Part shown: in pieces, positions 38,818 to 46,915 of the stretch
Numbering within the stretch: position 1 is the first letter of the stretch
Layout: the number at the start of each line of letters is the position of its first letter
Assembly (NCBI RefSeq): GCF_001550065.1
Contig: NZ_LRUB01000011.1
Coordinates: forward strand, 248,001-312,000
DNA from: Kordiimonas lipolytica
Lineage (GTDB): Bacteria > Pseudomonadota > Alphaproteobacteria > Sphingomonadales > Kordiimonadaceae
Direction: 5' to 3'
DNA length: 64,000 nucleotides
Position numbers and translations under genes: made by a program
Notes under the pieces: generated by a model
What the model was told of the DNA's origin: nothing
The model's database searches: none
The model's input: the letters and a program-made list of their open reading frames with translations, nothing else

Positions 38818-39297
38818 ATGGCCGATCTTCAGGACCTTAAAGAACTGACCGGCGAAGCAGCTGCTGTTGCCGCCGACGTTACCGAAGAGCGCACGCCGGT
38901 TGTTGACGACCTTGGTCGCTCCTATGCCACTGGCAAGCGTAAAGACGCTATTGCCCGCGTTTGGGTTAAGCCTGGCTCCGGTAAAGTGACTGTAAACGGT
39001 CGCGATCAGGAAACTTACTTCGCACGTCCAACGCTGCGCCTGATCGTTAACCAGCCTTTCCAGGTTGCTGGCCGCGAAAATCAATATGATGTTATCGCTA
39101 CCGTTAAAGGCGGCGGTCTTTCCGGCCAAGCTGGCGCGGTTAAGCACGGCATCTCCAAAGCGCTTCAGCTGGCCGAGCCTGAGCTGCGTGCTGCCCTTAA
39201 GGCTGCAGGCTTCCTCACTCGCGACAGCCGTGTGGTTGAACGTAAGAAATACGGTAAAGCAAAAGCTCGCCGTTCCTTCCAGTTCTCCAAGCGTTAA
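38818..39297 (+). CDS. rpsI: 30S ribosomal protein S9
   Basis: Small-subunit protein whose C-terminal arginine/lysine tail reaches the decoding centre. The 159 residues carry a family core from [20 protein letters not shown] to the end [17 protein letters not shown]. About 35 extra acidic residues at the N-terminus ([13 protein letters not shown]) extend beyond the E. coli protein; such extensions are common in alphaproteobacteria. Confidence 0.98.
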   Translation: MADLQDLKELTGEAAAVAADVTEERTPVVDDLGRSYATGKRKDAIARVWVKPGSGKVTVNGRDQETYFARPTLRLIVNQPFQVAGRENQYDVIATVKGGGLSGQAGAVKHGISKALQLAEPELRAALKAAGFLTRDSRVVERKKYGKAKARRSFQFSKR

Positions 39298-39361
39298 GCG
39301 TTACAGAGTTTCTGTTTCGAGTATTTGTACCGAGTACCAAACAATATTGTTCAGAGTTCAA

Positions 39362-39389
39362 AAGGCTGCCCCACGGGGCGGCCTTTTTT
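39362..39389 (+). terminator. Terminator after rpsI
   Basis: AAGGCTGCCC and GGGCGGCCTT pair around CACG with one G-U pair, followed by TTTT. The right arm and what follows repeat almost exactly at 39984. Confidence 0.85.
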
Positions 39390-39458
39390 GTTGCTTCCTT
39401 CATTTCTTTTCAGATAGTGATAGTTCTACATTAAGAGATAATTCATATTGGGGGTACC

Positions 39459-39953
39459 ATGAGAAACATAGCGGTCATTGCAGCGTTGCTGATTGGGTTG
39501 TCAGCAGCTGTTGCTGCTGATGAATTTGAAGAAAAAGCACTGCGTATCATTGAACTTGACAACACCACGCAACCGTCTATCGACATGATGGATGAGATGA
39601 TACGCTCTCTGCAGCCCATGATGATTAACCAAATGTATCAGGATTTTACTGATCAGGGTAAAGCAGTGAAACGCGAGACCGTTGTCAAATTGGTCAACGA
39701 GTGGCGTGAGTTAGTGATTGTCGAGTTCAGTGAAAAAATGACGCCATTGTTGGTCAAAGAATATCGAAAGCATTTCAGTGTCGAAGAGATGGATCAAATG
39801 ATCCAGATAATGGAGACGCCAGCTTATCAGACCTTTTCAAGCAGAACGCCAGAGATTATGAAGTCTGCCGGCGATGCTGGTGAACGTCTAGGGCAGGAAC
39901 TTGGGCAAAAAATAATGTTGGATCTTCTGGAGAAATATCCAGATCTCCGATAG
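39459..39953 (+). CDS. DUF2059 domain protein, exported
   Basis: A 164-residue periplasmic protein with a signal peptide (cleavage near AVAADEF). The C-terminal part YRKHFSVEEMDQMIQIMETPAYQTF followed by PEIMKSA is the DUF2059 signature. Function of the family is unknown. It stands alone between two very similar terminators. Confidence 0.85.
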   Translation: MRNIAVIAALLIGLSAAVAADEFEEKALRIIELDNTTQPSIDMMDEMIRSLQPMMINQMYQDFTDQGKAVKRETVVKLVNEWRELVIVEFSEKMTPLLVKEYRKHFSVEEMDQMIQIMETPAYQTFSSRTPEIMKSAGDAGERLGQELGQKIMLDLLEKYPDLR

Positions 39954-39973
39954 CCATGATACGTTGGCAGAAA

Positions 39974-39999
39974 AAGCCGCCCTACGGGGCGGCCTTTTT
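39974..39999. terminator. Bidirectional terminator with TACG tetraloop
   Basis: GCCGCCC (39976-39982) and GGGCGGC (39987-39993) close a CTACGG loop, an extra-stable UNCG type. T runs lie on the plus side and an A run upstream serves the minus side. It separates the convergent DUF2059 and acetyltransferase genes. Confidence 0.85.
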
Positions 40000-40011
40000 T
40001 GTTGTCTGTCT

Positions 40012-40539
40012 CTAGCGCAGCAAAGAGAAATAGAGGATGCCGTCCAACAGGTTGGTCTGTCGGAATCCTACTTTCTCAAGCACTCCGATAGACGGAATAA
40101 GATCTGGCAGGGTAGTTGCTGTAACAGCCGTGACAGACGGATCCGCAAATGCGTGATCCACAAGAAGGCCGGTCATGCGTGTTGCAAAGCCTCGTCTGCG
40201 ATAGGGCTCCAGAATGCTATAGCCGATCTCGACCTCACCGTTCTCATCCGGCTGTTCTTTGAAGCCGCCCAGACCAATCGCGTGACGCTGGCCGCCTTCG
40301 TGTAACAGCACATAGTAGAAGCCCCAGTCTGCTGTCTGAGCGCCCGCGGGGATTAGGTTCAGCGCATGGCGGAAACTGTCGTCGTCGTTAAGGTCCGGCG
40401 GCCAGTAGGGTGGGGCTGCATCGACATCGAGAATGTTGAACACCGCTGGCGGGTCATTCAGCTCTGCCTGCAGTAGGTTTCTGCTCGCGGGAACCAAGGT
40501 TATGGTTCCGTCGGTCGGAGTAGATGGATGTTTGGTCAT
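40012..40539 (-). CDS. GNAT family N-acetyltransferase (RimJ/RimL-like)
   Basis: Predicted acetyltransferase of about 175 residues. The acetyl-CoA loop is in EIGYSILEPYRRRGFATRMTGLLVDHA and the end SIGVLEKVGFRQT matches the Acetyltransf_3 group. I start at the ATG giving MTKHPSTPTDG; an open frame upstream encodes a hydrophobic stretch unlike the family. Substrate unknown. Confidence 0.85.
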   Translation of the reverse strand: MTKHPSTPTDGTITLVPASRNLLQAELNDPPAVFNILDVDAAPPYWPPDLNDDDSFRHALNLIPAGAQTADWGFYYVLLHEGGQRHAIGLGGFKEQPDENGEVEIGYSILEPYRRRGFATRMTGLLVDHAFADPSVTAVTATTLPDLIPSIGVLEKVGFRQTNLLDGILYFSLLR

Positions 40540-40711
40540 TGAAGTATCCTGAAAATGTGCGACTGAGTAGGCAAACACAAAAAAAAACCCGGCCAAGGCG
40601 GCTTATGCTTGCATTGCTATTTCAGTGCCTTTCAGGCAGTCACAGGCGATCCAATTCGCTGATATTGATGACTCAGTATAGCGAAGCTCTGCCGCTAGGC
40701 CAATAGCGCCG

Positions 40712-41257
40712 CTAGTGATGATCGTGGCCGCAATGCGGGTCGCCACATGCGTGACCCTGCTTAAGGTATTTCTGCATTTTTTTCAAAAGCCGGTCCCGTT
40801 TCATCTTGGAAAGATGGTCCAGATAGGTACGGCCATCCAGATAGTCCATCTCATGCTGGATCACGATGGCAAGAAATCCCTCTGCCGCCAGTTCCTTCCT
40901 GGCACCGGCTTGATCCAGGTATGTGAGCTTGATGGCGTTGGGCCGTGTGATTTCGGCCGAAATACCGGGGAAACTTAAGGAAGCCTCCTCATTGGTTGAC
41001 ATCTCTTCAGACGCCCAGGTGATTTCCGGGTTGATGCACACAAGTGGATCACGGTTTCCTTCTGGCTGGATGTCCACGACAATTATGCGGTGCAAGAGTC
41101 CAACCATATTGGCCGCGATGCCGATACCGCGATTTTCATACATAGCATCAAGCATGTCAGCGGCGAGGGACTTGATTTCATCGGTCACGTCGGCAACGGG
41201 TTCTGCCTTTTTGCGAAAAATCGGGTGGGGTGCGGTGACAATCTGAAGATGGGCCAT
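40712..41257 (-). CDS. Peptide-deformylase-like protein lacking catalytic residues
   Basis: A 181-residue protein that aligns over its whole length with peptide deformylase but has lost the key residues of all three motifs. Motif 1 GxGLAAxQ reads GIGIAANM (Gln to Met51). Motif 2 EGCLS reads EASLS (metal ligand Cys to Ser93). Motif 3 HExxH reads HEMDY (second His to Tyr139; His135 and Glu136 remain). Iron binding and deformylation as in Def should therefore be lost. The C-terminal tail is rich in His and Cys (H169, C171, H175, C176, H178, H180, H181) and may bind a metal by other means. It is not the housekeeping Def, which must be elsewhere. Confidence 0.8.
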   Translation of the reverse strand: MAHLQIVTAPHPIFRKKAEPVADVTDEIKSLAADMLDAMYENRGIGIAANMVGLLHRIIVVDIQPEGNRDPLVCINPEITWASEEMSTNEEASLSFPGISAEITRPNAIKLTYLDQAGARKELAAEGFLAIVIQHEMDYLDGRTYLDHLSKMKRDRLLKKMQKYLKQGHACGDPHCGHDHH

Positions 41258-41444
41258 TGGTCTCATTCGCTCACTGGTTTTGATAAGGCTTCCAGATACG
41301 CCTAAAGCTGGCTTGGTGGAAGAGAAATCTAACTGGCAGCAATTTGTGGATAGCCTCTTAACATAAAATTTATAAAAACCGCTGACATATGGTGTCTTAC
41401 AACCTTAAGATATCCAGACATTTGGACGCTGTTGAGAGTATATT

Positions 41445-41969
41445 ATGTCTTCTTTTCCGAGAGATATTTCATCTAAAATCCAGCATTCGCTGGCGGAATT
41501 TTCTATTGCCGAGGTCAATAGCGGCAATAAAGATCTCCTGGGCCGGGATGCTAGTTGGCTTTTTGCCTATGCCTACAGGAACGTCTCAATTGGCGGCGTG
41601 CCGGTGCGGGCCGACCTCTCGCCCAGTGATATGAAGCATCTGCTCCCTGACGTGATGATTCTCGAACCTCAGATGGACGGCGACACGCTGACAGACATCA
41701 AGGTCCGCCTGACCGGGTCGCGTATGTCGGCCTTCTATGGCCCCGTTGTTGACGGCAGCCTGAGAACACTCAACAGCGCAACGGCTGTGGATCGGGGCTT
41801 CAAGTGTGTTGCAGCTGTCCTTGCGTCCGGACAGCCGGTGCTGGGGCATTCGGTCAAAATGTCGGCGGACCTACCGTATTTCCAAGTCACGCTGTTGTTC
41901 ATCCCGCTGCTTGGCGAAAGCGGCTCTATAGATCAGATTTTGGTGCATTTCTCGGCAGTGCCAGAATAA
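41445..41969 (+). CDS. PAS_5 domain protein
   Basis: A 174-residue cytosolic protein of a PAS-like family common in alphaproteobacteria. Typical elements are GGVPVRADLSPSDMKHLLPD, then KVRLTGSRMSAFYGPVVDGSL, which matches the RLVGT...YG.DLTG pattern. No output domain is attached. Sensory or regulatory role is assumed; no ligand can be named. Confidence 0.75.
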   Translation: MSSFPRDISSKIQHSLAEFSIAEVNSGNKDLLGRDASWLFAYAYRNVSIGGVPVRADLSPSDMKHLLPDVMILEPQMDGDTLTDIKVRLTGSRMSAFYGPVVDGSLRTLNSATAVDRGFKCVAAVLASGQPVLGHSVKMSADLPYFQVTLLFIPLLGESGSIDQILVHFSAVPE

Positions 41970-41972
41970 CGA

Positions 41973-41992
41973 AAAAATGTGATCACATTTTT
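41973..41992. promoter_or_regulatory. 20-bp perfect palindrome, operator-like site copy 2
   Basis: The site is symmetric over 20 bases with the core ATGTGATCACAT and lies 62 bases before the cupin gene, just after the PAS_5 stop. It matches the site at 19304 in 15 of 16 bases. Confidence 0.5.
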
Positions 41993-42054
41993 GTTGCTTA
42001 TACTCACGCCTTCCAGCACATTGGCGCTCTAATGCCATATAGGGAGGATAGCCA

Positions 42055-42417
42055 ATGGCCGGAGTATCGATTGTCTCATTTGATTCTGTCACGCCTGAAC
42101 GGGAAGAGGGGCTCCCGGACAGCAGTAAATTGATTTCAGGCACGCCGCTTCAGGTTACGGAAAATGTCTTTGAAGGCGCATCGGGAAAGTTCTTCACAGG
42201 ATATTGGTCATCAGCTGCCGGAAAGTGGCACGTGAACTACGACGGTGAAGAGGAGTTCTGTCACATCCTGGAGGGTGAGATCGAGCTGACTAGCGAAGAT
42301 GGGGATACCCAGCGTTTCAAGGCTGGGGATAAATTTGTCGTACCCGCTGGTTTCAAAGGGACCTGGGAAACGATTGAGCCCTGCAAGAAGCTTTATGTCA
42401 TTGCGCTTGTTGGGTAA
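42055..42417 (+). CDS. Cupin domain protein (DUF861/cupin_3)
   Basis: Small single-cupin protein of 120 residues. The fold is visible as WHVNYDGEEEFCHILEGEIELTSEDG and FKAGDKFVVPAGFKGTWET. The pattern with Trp/Tyr and Glu in place of a three-histidine site is that of cupin_3 proteins such as EutQ and ureidoglycine aminohydrolase-like proteins. Ligand unknown. GGAGG lies 13 bases upstream. Confidence 0.85.
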   Translation: MAGVSIVSFDSVTPEREEGLPDSSKLISGTPLQVTENVFEGASGKFFTGYWSSAAGKWHVNYDGEEEFCHILEGEIELTSEDGDTQRFKAGDKFVVPAGFKGTWETIEPCKKLYVIALVG

Positions 42418-42576
42418 GGCTTTCGCCATCAGATTGAAATAGCTCCGCCAGCGATCGATGCCCGCGCTGGCGCTAGCGGCATGATCAACTTGCTATGTTT
42501 TTGCGTATAAACATTGTGGCCGGAGCAAGTCGGCTGTGAGATAGTGCCTCAGAGTTACATCAAGGGAGATTTCGAG

Positions 42577-42993
42577 ATGAGTTGTCGCCATCTAACCGTA
42601 TTGCTTGGGCTATTCGTTTCCGTTTGGTCGGCCGACCTGGCAGGCGCAGACGATAAAGCACAGGCATATATTATCAGCCCAACAGACGGCGCTGTGGTGA
42701 CAAGCCCTGTTACCGTAGTGTTTGGCTTAAAAGGCATGGGGGTTGCCCCGGCAGGTACTGACAAAGCAAACACCGGCCACCACCACCTACTTATTGATAC
42801 GGGGTTGCCGCCACTGGACGAAAATATCCCGGCAGACGAAAATCATATTCATTTTGGTGGCGGCCAGACAGAGGTAACGATCAACCTGGCACCCGGCAAT
42901 CATACTCTGCAACTGTTGCTGGGAGATATGAACCATATTCCTCATAATCCTCCGGTTTTCTCCAGGCGGATAACCATCACGGTGAAAGAATAA
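42577..42993 (+). CDS. DUF4399 domain protein, periplasmic
   Basis: A 138-residue exported protein. The signal peptide ends near LAGADDK. The mature part has AYIISPTDGAVVTSPVTVVFGLKGMGVAPAG, NTGHHHLLID and HTLQLLLGDMNHIPHNPPVFS, the DUF4399 pattern rich in histidines. The HHH and H-F-G-G positions suggest metal binding, but the family has no known role. GGGAG precedes the ATG. Frames open further upstream are less likely. Confidence 0.85.
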   Translation: MSCRHLTVLLGLFVSVWSADLAGADDKAQAYIISPTDGAVVTSPVTVVFGLKGMGVAPAGTDKANTGHHHLLIDTGLPPLDENIPADENHIHFGGGQTEVTINLAPGNHTLQLLLGDMNHIPHNPPVFSRRITITVKE

Positions 42994-43002
42994 GGAATAA
43001 AG

Positions 43003-43031
43003 AAGGCCAGCAAATGCTGGCCTTCGCTTTT
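43003..43031. terminator. Terminator between convergent genes
   Basis: AAGGCCAGCA (43003-43012) and TGCTGGCCTT (43015-43024) form a perfect ten-base stem (inner pairs open to form the loop), followed by CGCTTTTTC. Confidence 0.82.
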
Positions 43032-43045
43032 TCTGTTACCGGCGT

Positions 43046-43615
43046 TCAACTTTCAAACTGCAGCGCTGGTATCTCTTCCCATTGAAGCAAACCTGGCCTT
43101 GGATTATGGATGATCCGGTTGATGTCGGAATGCTCCGTCAGTCTTCTTGCTTTGCGCAGGAGCACATTGGCCTTGCTATTGCTTTTTCCAGCTTGGGAAC
43201 GGGGCACTTCTGGCCTGATAGGGCGGTACTGCCAGCTCAGCCGGTAGTTTACCCGCTCGGCCAACAGCTTGGTCTGCATGTTCAGCTTACCGTAGTATTG
43301 TTGGAAATCCGCGTTTAAGTGATCCACAAGAACAGAGCGTTGCCTGCTGTCCGTCATGCCGTCCACAAGGCGCTGGATTTGCACATATTTTTCAGCCGCA
43401 CAATCGAGCCAAGCGTTGGTCTCAATGATGAAACTTCTGACTTCACGGCGCACAGGTTGGTGGATTGAACCGCCGCGCACTTTCGCTGGCGCAGTTGGCA
43501 CAGCGCCGCACAGGTCCGCAATACTAGGCACTTGATCTAATGCTTTTTCAAGCTCTGGCGTGCTATAGTCAGGTGGGACTGCGAAGGTCAATGTTAGTGC
43601 CACAAGTATCTTCAT
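43046..43615 (-). CDS. Unknown exported protein
   Basis: I do not recognise this 189-residue protein. A short hydrophobic start (MKILVALTLTFAVPP) suggests export. The middle is helical and charged (FIIETNAWLDCAAEKYVQIQ, a glutamine/aspartate-rich block around NADFQQYYGKL), and the C-terminal third is basic with SQAGKSNSKANVLLRKARRL. Two cysteines (in DLCGAV and LDCAA) might pair. AAGGGGA lies at a good distance from the ATG at 43615. Confidence 0.6.
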   Translation of the reverse strand: MKILVALTLTFAVPPDYSTPELEKALDQVPSIADLCGAVPTAPAKVRGGSIHQPVRREVRSFIIETNAWLDCAAEKYVQIQRLVDGMTDSRQRSVLVDHLNADFQQYYGKLNMQTKLLAERVNYRLSWQYRPIRPEVPRSQAGKSNSKANVLLRKARRLTEHSDINRIIHNPRPGLLQWEEIPALQFES

Positions 43616-43725
43616 CAAAAAGTCCCCTTCTTACCTTGCAGGGCCGCGTCAATGGGCGCTCCGGTCACTTCACGTGCAAGTGTAAAACTATTACGAGTTT
43701 TTTCAAAAAAAGAAATCCATTGAAC

Positions 43726-43753
43726 AGCAGTAATCTTTTAAAAGAGAGCTGCT
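43726..43753. promoter_or_regulatory. Dyad symmetry before the CHMI operon
   Basis: AGCAG...CTGCT arms surround the ten-base palindrome CTTTTAAAAG; 11 of 14 positions per arm match. It lies about 43 bases before the next gene and may be an operator. Confidence 0.35.
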
Positions 43754-43795
43754 CGCATTAGCATCCAGCCAAGTTTCTTTTTTTGGAGTTTCTCA

Positions 43796-44137
43796 ATGCC
43801 GCACTTAATCGTCGAATATAGCCGGGACCTTGAAGATGAAGCCGGTCCGGACAGCCTGCTCGCGGCAGCTCATGACATCTCAATGGCATCGGGCCTGTTC
43901 GACGAGTCGGACATCAAGGTCAGACTTTTTCCGGTCGATCACGCCCTTGTGGCTGGAAAACCAGCACCGACGCTGCATATTACCTGCTACTTGCTTTCCG
44001 GGCGGGATCAGCCGACCAAGAAAGCCCTGAATGAAGCACTGATAAATGGGTTTGCGGCACTCGTGCCATCTGCAAAATCCATCAGTGCAAACGCGATTGA
44101 TATGGACCGAGAATCATACGCCAAGATATCGCGCTAA
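43796..44137 (+). CDS. 5-carboxymethyl-2-hydroxymuconate isomerase-like (CHMI, tautomerase superfamily)
   Basis: A 113-residue member of the CHMI/HpaF family. The catalytic Pro1 is present (MPHLIVEYSRDLEDEA), as is the ending ANAIDMDRESYAKI with the conserved metal/substrate positions. The named function is in homoprotocatechuate degradation, but no other hpa gene is near, so the substrate may differ. The M28 peptidase gene follows after 23 bases. Confidence 0.82.
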   Translation: MPHLIVEYSRDLEDEAGPDSLLAAAHDISMASGLFDESDIKVRLFPVDHALVAGKPAPTLHITCYLLSGRDQPTKKALNEALINGFAALVPSAKSISANAIDMDRESYAKISR

Positions 44138-44160
44138 AGATAAAGAAACCGGAGGGATAT

Positions 44161-45564
44161 ATGAAACGCGCAAAATACGGGATTGCCGCTGGCGCCGCCT
44201 TGTTACTTACGGCTACAGCCGGAGCAGAGCATCACGAAGGCCCACAGGGTGAGGTTCAGCGGCTTCACAAGATGGTGGCCGATGTGTCTGCCGATCGGAT
44301 CGAAGCAGATATTACGAAGCTGGTCAGCTTTGGGACGCGTCATACCCTTTCGGACACAACATCTGAAACGCGCGGCATCGGCGCGGCCCGTCGCTGGATC
44401 GAAGCCGAATTCAAGCGTATTGCCGAAGGATGCGTCGCTGACCTGGAGGTCTATACCATTTCCGATGTGGTCACGGGCGCCCGGATCCCCAACCCGACGG
44501 AAGTTGTGAATGTGATCGCCGTGCAAAAAGGCATCCTTGATCCAAACCGCGTTGTGATGATGTCCGGCGATATCGACAACCGTGTATCTGACCCGCTTGA
44601 CGGCACAAGCGATTCCCCCGGCGCTAACGACAATGCCTCCGGCATGGCCGGCACAATGGAAGCCGCTCGGGTCCTGTGCCAGACCAAATTCCCCGGCACG
44701 ATCGTCTATGCAGGCCTTTCGGGCGAGGAGCAGGGCCTGTTTGGCGGTGCAATCCTTGCAAGCCACATCAAGGAAAAGGGCTGGCGCCTGATGGGTGTTC
44801 TGAACAATGACATGATCGGCAACATCGAGGGTGTGAATGGCGTTATCAACAACACAACGGCACGGGTTTTCTCTGAAGGGACACGTGTGACCGAAACGTC
44901 AGAAGAAGCCCGCCAGCGTCGCTTCTGGGGCGGAGAGGTGGATAGTCCAAGCCGTAACATTGCGCGACTGGTTGACCGCCTTGCAGACACCTATATCCCG
45001 AACCTGGATGTAATGATGGTCTACCGCCTGGACCGTTTCCGTCGCGGCGGCCATCACAGGCCATTCAATGAGGCTGGTTGGCCGGGTGTCCGTATCATGG
45101 AAACCAATGAAAACTACAATCGCCAGCACCAGGATCTCCGCACTGAGAATGGCATCCGGTATGGTGATACGCTGGACGGTGTAGACTTTGATTATGCCGC
45201 GAAGTTGACGGCCCTGAATGTTGTGACCCTGGCATCCATGGCTGGTGCACCGCCATTTCCAAGCGATGTGACGCTTGAAGGCGCAGTGTCGCCATCCACG
45301 ACGATCAAATGGGATGTGCCGGGGGATGAGCGCGAAAGGGCCAATCTGCGGGGCTTCAAGATTTACTGGCGGCTGACCACTGACGCACAGTGGCGCTGGA
45401 GCCATTTCGTGGGTCCAGACGTGCGCTCGCATACACTGGAAAACATCGTTATCGATAACTATTTCTTCGGTGTTGCATCCGTCGCCAACGACGGCCTTGA
45501 AAGCCCAGTGGTGTTCCCAGGCTCTATGGGGGCGTTTGAGCGGACAGCCGCAGGTGAAGACTGA
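44161..45564 (+). CDS. M28 family metallopeptidase with C-terminal Fn3-like domain
   Basis: Exported aminopeptidase-type protein of 467 residues. The signal peptide ends near TAGAEHH. Expected zinc ligands are Asp157 (GANDNASG), Glu190 (catalytic Glu189 in SGEEQGL), Asp217 (NNDMIG) and a late His in YNRQHQDL. The first ligand position, normally His in GHxD, is Asp137 (SGDIDN). Residues about 365-460 form a fibronectin III-like domain (TTIKWDVPGDERERANLRGF). Substrate unknown. Confidence 0.85.
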   Translation: MKRAKYGIAAGAALLLTATAGAEHHEGPQGEVQRLHKMVADVSADRIEADITKLVSFGTRHTLSDTTSETRGIGAARRWIEAEFKRIAEGCVADLEVYTISDVVTGARIPNPTEVVNVIAVQKGILDPNRVVMMSGDIDNRVSDPLDGTSDSPGANDNASGMAGTMEAARVLCQTKFPGTIVYAGLSGEEQGLFGGAILASHIKEKGWRLMGVLNNDMIGNIEGVNGVINNTTARVFSEGTRVTETSEEARQRRFWGGEVDSPSRNIARLVDRLADTYIPNLDVMMVYRLDRFRRGGHHRPFNEAGWPGVRIMETNENYNRQHQDLRTENGIRYGDTLDGVDFDYAAKLTALNVVTLASMAGAPPFPSDVTLEGAVSPSTTIKWDVPGDERERANLRGFKIYWRLTTDAQWRWSHFVGPDVRSHTLENIVIDNYFFGVASVANDGLESPVVFPGSMGAFERTAAGED

Positions 45565-46822
45565 CATAGCAGACGATTGGCAGGCCTTTTGCGCCAGCAC
45601 TTTTTCGGCTGCCATCAGGCCTGTCTTGCCAAAAAACTGCCTGCCTCCGTTCCTTCCGGACCCAACGGCCTATCGCGCCGTGAAACTTATTGCCTTGGGC
45701 AAAGGCGCCGCGGCCATGGCCCGTACGGTTGAACAATGCTGGCCAGATGTCGCAATAACCGGCATTGCCGTTTGTCGCGAAGGCTATGGCGTGCAGTGTG
45801 ACCGTGTAGACGTAATCGAAAGCGCCCATCCCATTCCCGATGAGCGCAGTGTTGCCGCGGCTGAGCGTGCACTGAAGGTTGCAGCCGACACCAAGCCCGA
45901 TGAACTTTTGCTGGTGCTTCTGTCAGGTGGCGGCTCATCTCTTGCATGCTTGCCATCGGACGGGATAACACTTGAAACAAAGAAACAGCTGATTTCAAGC
46001 CTTTTGCGGGCAGGTGCCGATATTTCGGAATTAAACACTGTGCGCAAGCACCTGTCGGCTATAAAGGGTGGCCGCTTGGCCGCTGCCGCTGTCAACGCTG
46101 GTCATATTGTGACGCTCGCGATATCAGATGTCGTCGGCGATGATCCTGGCCTGATTGCGTCCGGACCAACCCAGGCGGACACATCCTTATGGCAGGATGC
46201 GCAAGAAATCCTGGATCGATACGGCCTGGAGCGGCCACGCAGCTGGGCGGATGACTGTGCCTTTGTGGAGAGCAATAGAAGCAGCTTTCAAATTGTCGCC
46301 AAGGCTGGCGACATGCTTAAGGCGGCAGAGAACTATGCCGAGGCGTTGGGCTTTGATGTGCGAAATATTGGGAATGATGTAGTTGGAGAGGCAAAGGATG
46401 TTGCTGAAAAACATGCCGCAATTGCGCGCTCCCATCTCGAAAAAAATATGGACAAGCCGATCTTACTTTTGTCCGGCGGGGAGCTAACAGCTACAGTGCG
46501 CGGCGCCGGGCAGGGCGGCCCAAACCAGGAGTATGTATTGGCGTTGGCAGCTGCATTCGGCTCGGATGATGGGCTGTATGCGTTTGCTGCTGACACGGAC
46601 GGTATGGACGGTGTCGGTGGGGCTGCGGGGGGCATCAGCACGCCGCAGAGCCGCAAATTAGCGATTGAAAAGGCTGTGGTACCAGAGGCCATGTTGGCGG
46701 AAAATGACAGCCTGCAATATTTCAAAATCCTGGACAGCAGTTTTACCGTAGAACCAACGATGACTAACGTGAATGACTTCCGTATGATCGCAATTATGCC
46801 ACAAGGGCTGACAGCGCATTGA
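45554..46822 (+). CDS. Glycerate 2-kinase (GckA/MOFRL family)
   Basis: Kinase of about 422 residues that makes 2-phosphoglycerate from glycerate. The N-terminal DUF4147 domain has LIALGKGAAAMA, VIESAHPIPDERSV and LVLLSGGGSSL. The C-terminal MOFRL domain has LLLSGGELTATVRGAGQGGPNQEYVLALA and the end of the fold AADTDGMDGVGGAAGG. A GTG at 45554 overlaps the peptidase stop by 11 bases; the frame is open further upstream inside that gene. Confidence 0.9.
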   Translation: MKTDIADDWQAFCASTFSAAIRPVLPKNCLPPFLPDPTAYRAVKLIALGKGAAAMARTVEQCWPDVAITGIAVCREGYGVQCDRVDVIESAHPIPDERSVAAAERALKVAADTKPDELLLVLLSGGGSSLACLPSDGITLETKKQLISSLLRAGADISELNTVRKHLSAIKGGRLAAAAVNAGHIVTLAISDVVGDDPGLIASGPTQADTSLWQDAQEILDRYGLERPRSWADDCAFVESNRSSFQIVAKAGDMLKAAENYAEALGFDVRNIGNDVVGEAKDVAEKHAAIARSHLEKNMDKPILLLSGGELTATVRGAGQGGPNQEYVLALAAAFGSDDGLYAFAADTDGMDGVGGAAGGISTPQSRKLAIEKAVVPEAMLAENDSLQYFKILDSSFTVEPTMTNVNDFRMIAIMPQGLTAH

Positions 46823-46915
46823 CAAACATGTGAGGTGCGAACCCGACGCAGCGTGTTATATGGCGATAGTCTAGAGACCAAACTTTCGGGCCAACGGCTC
46901 AAGAAGGGCAGCACT

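Noticed and set aside
41361..41375. Possible CtrA box before the PAS_5 gene (TTAA-N7-TTTA)
   Set aside because: One half site has a mismatch in a highly AT-rich stretch, so it is not distinctive.
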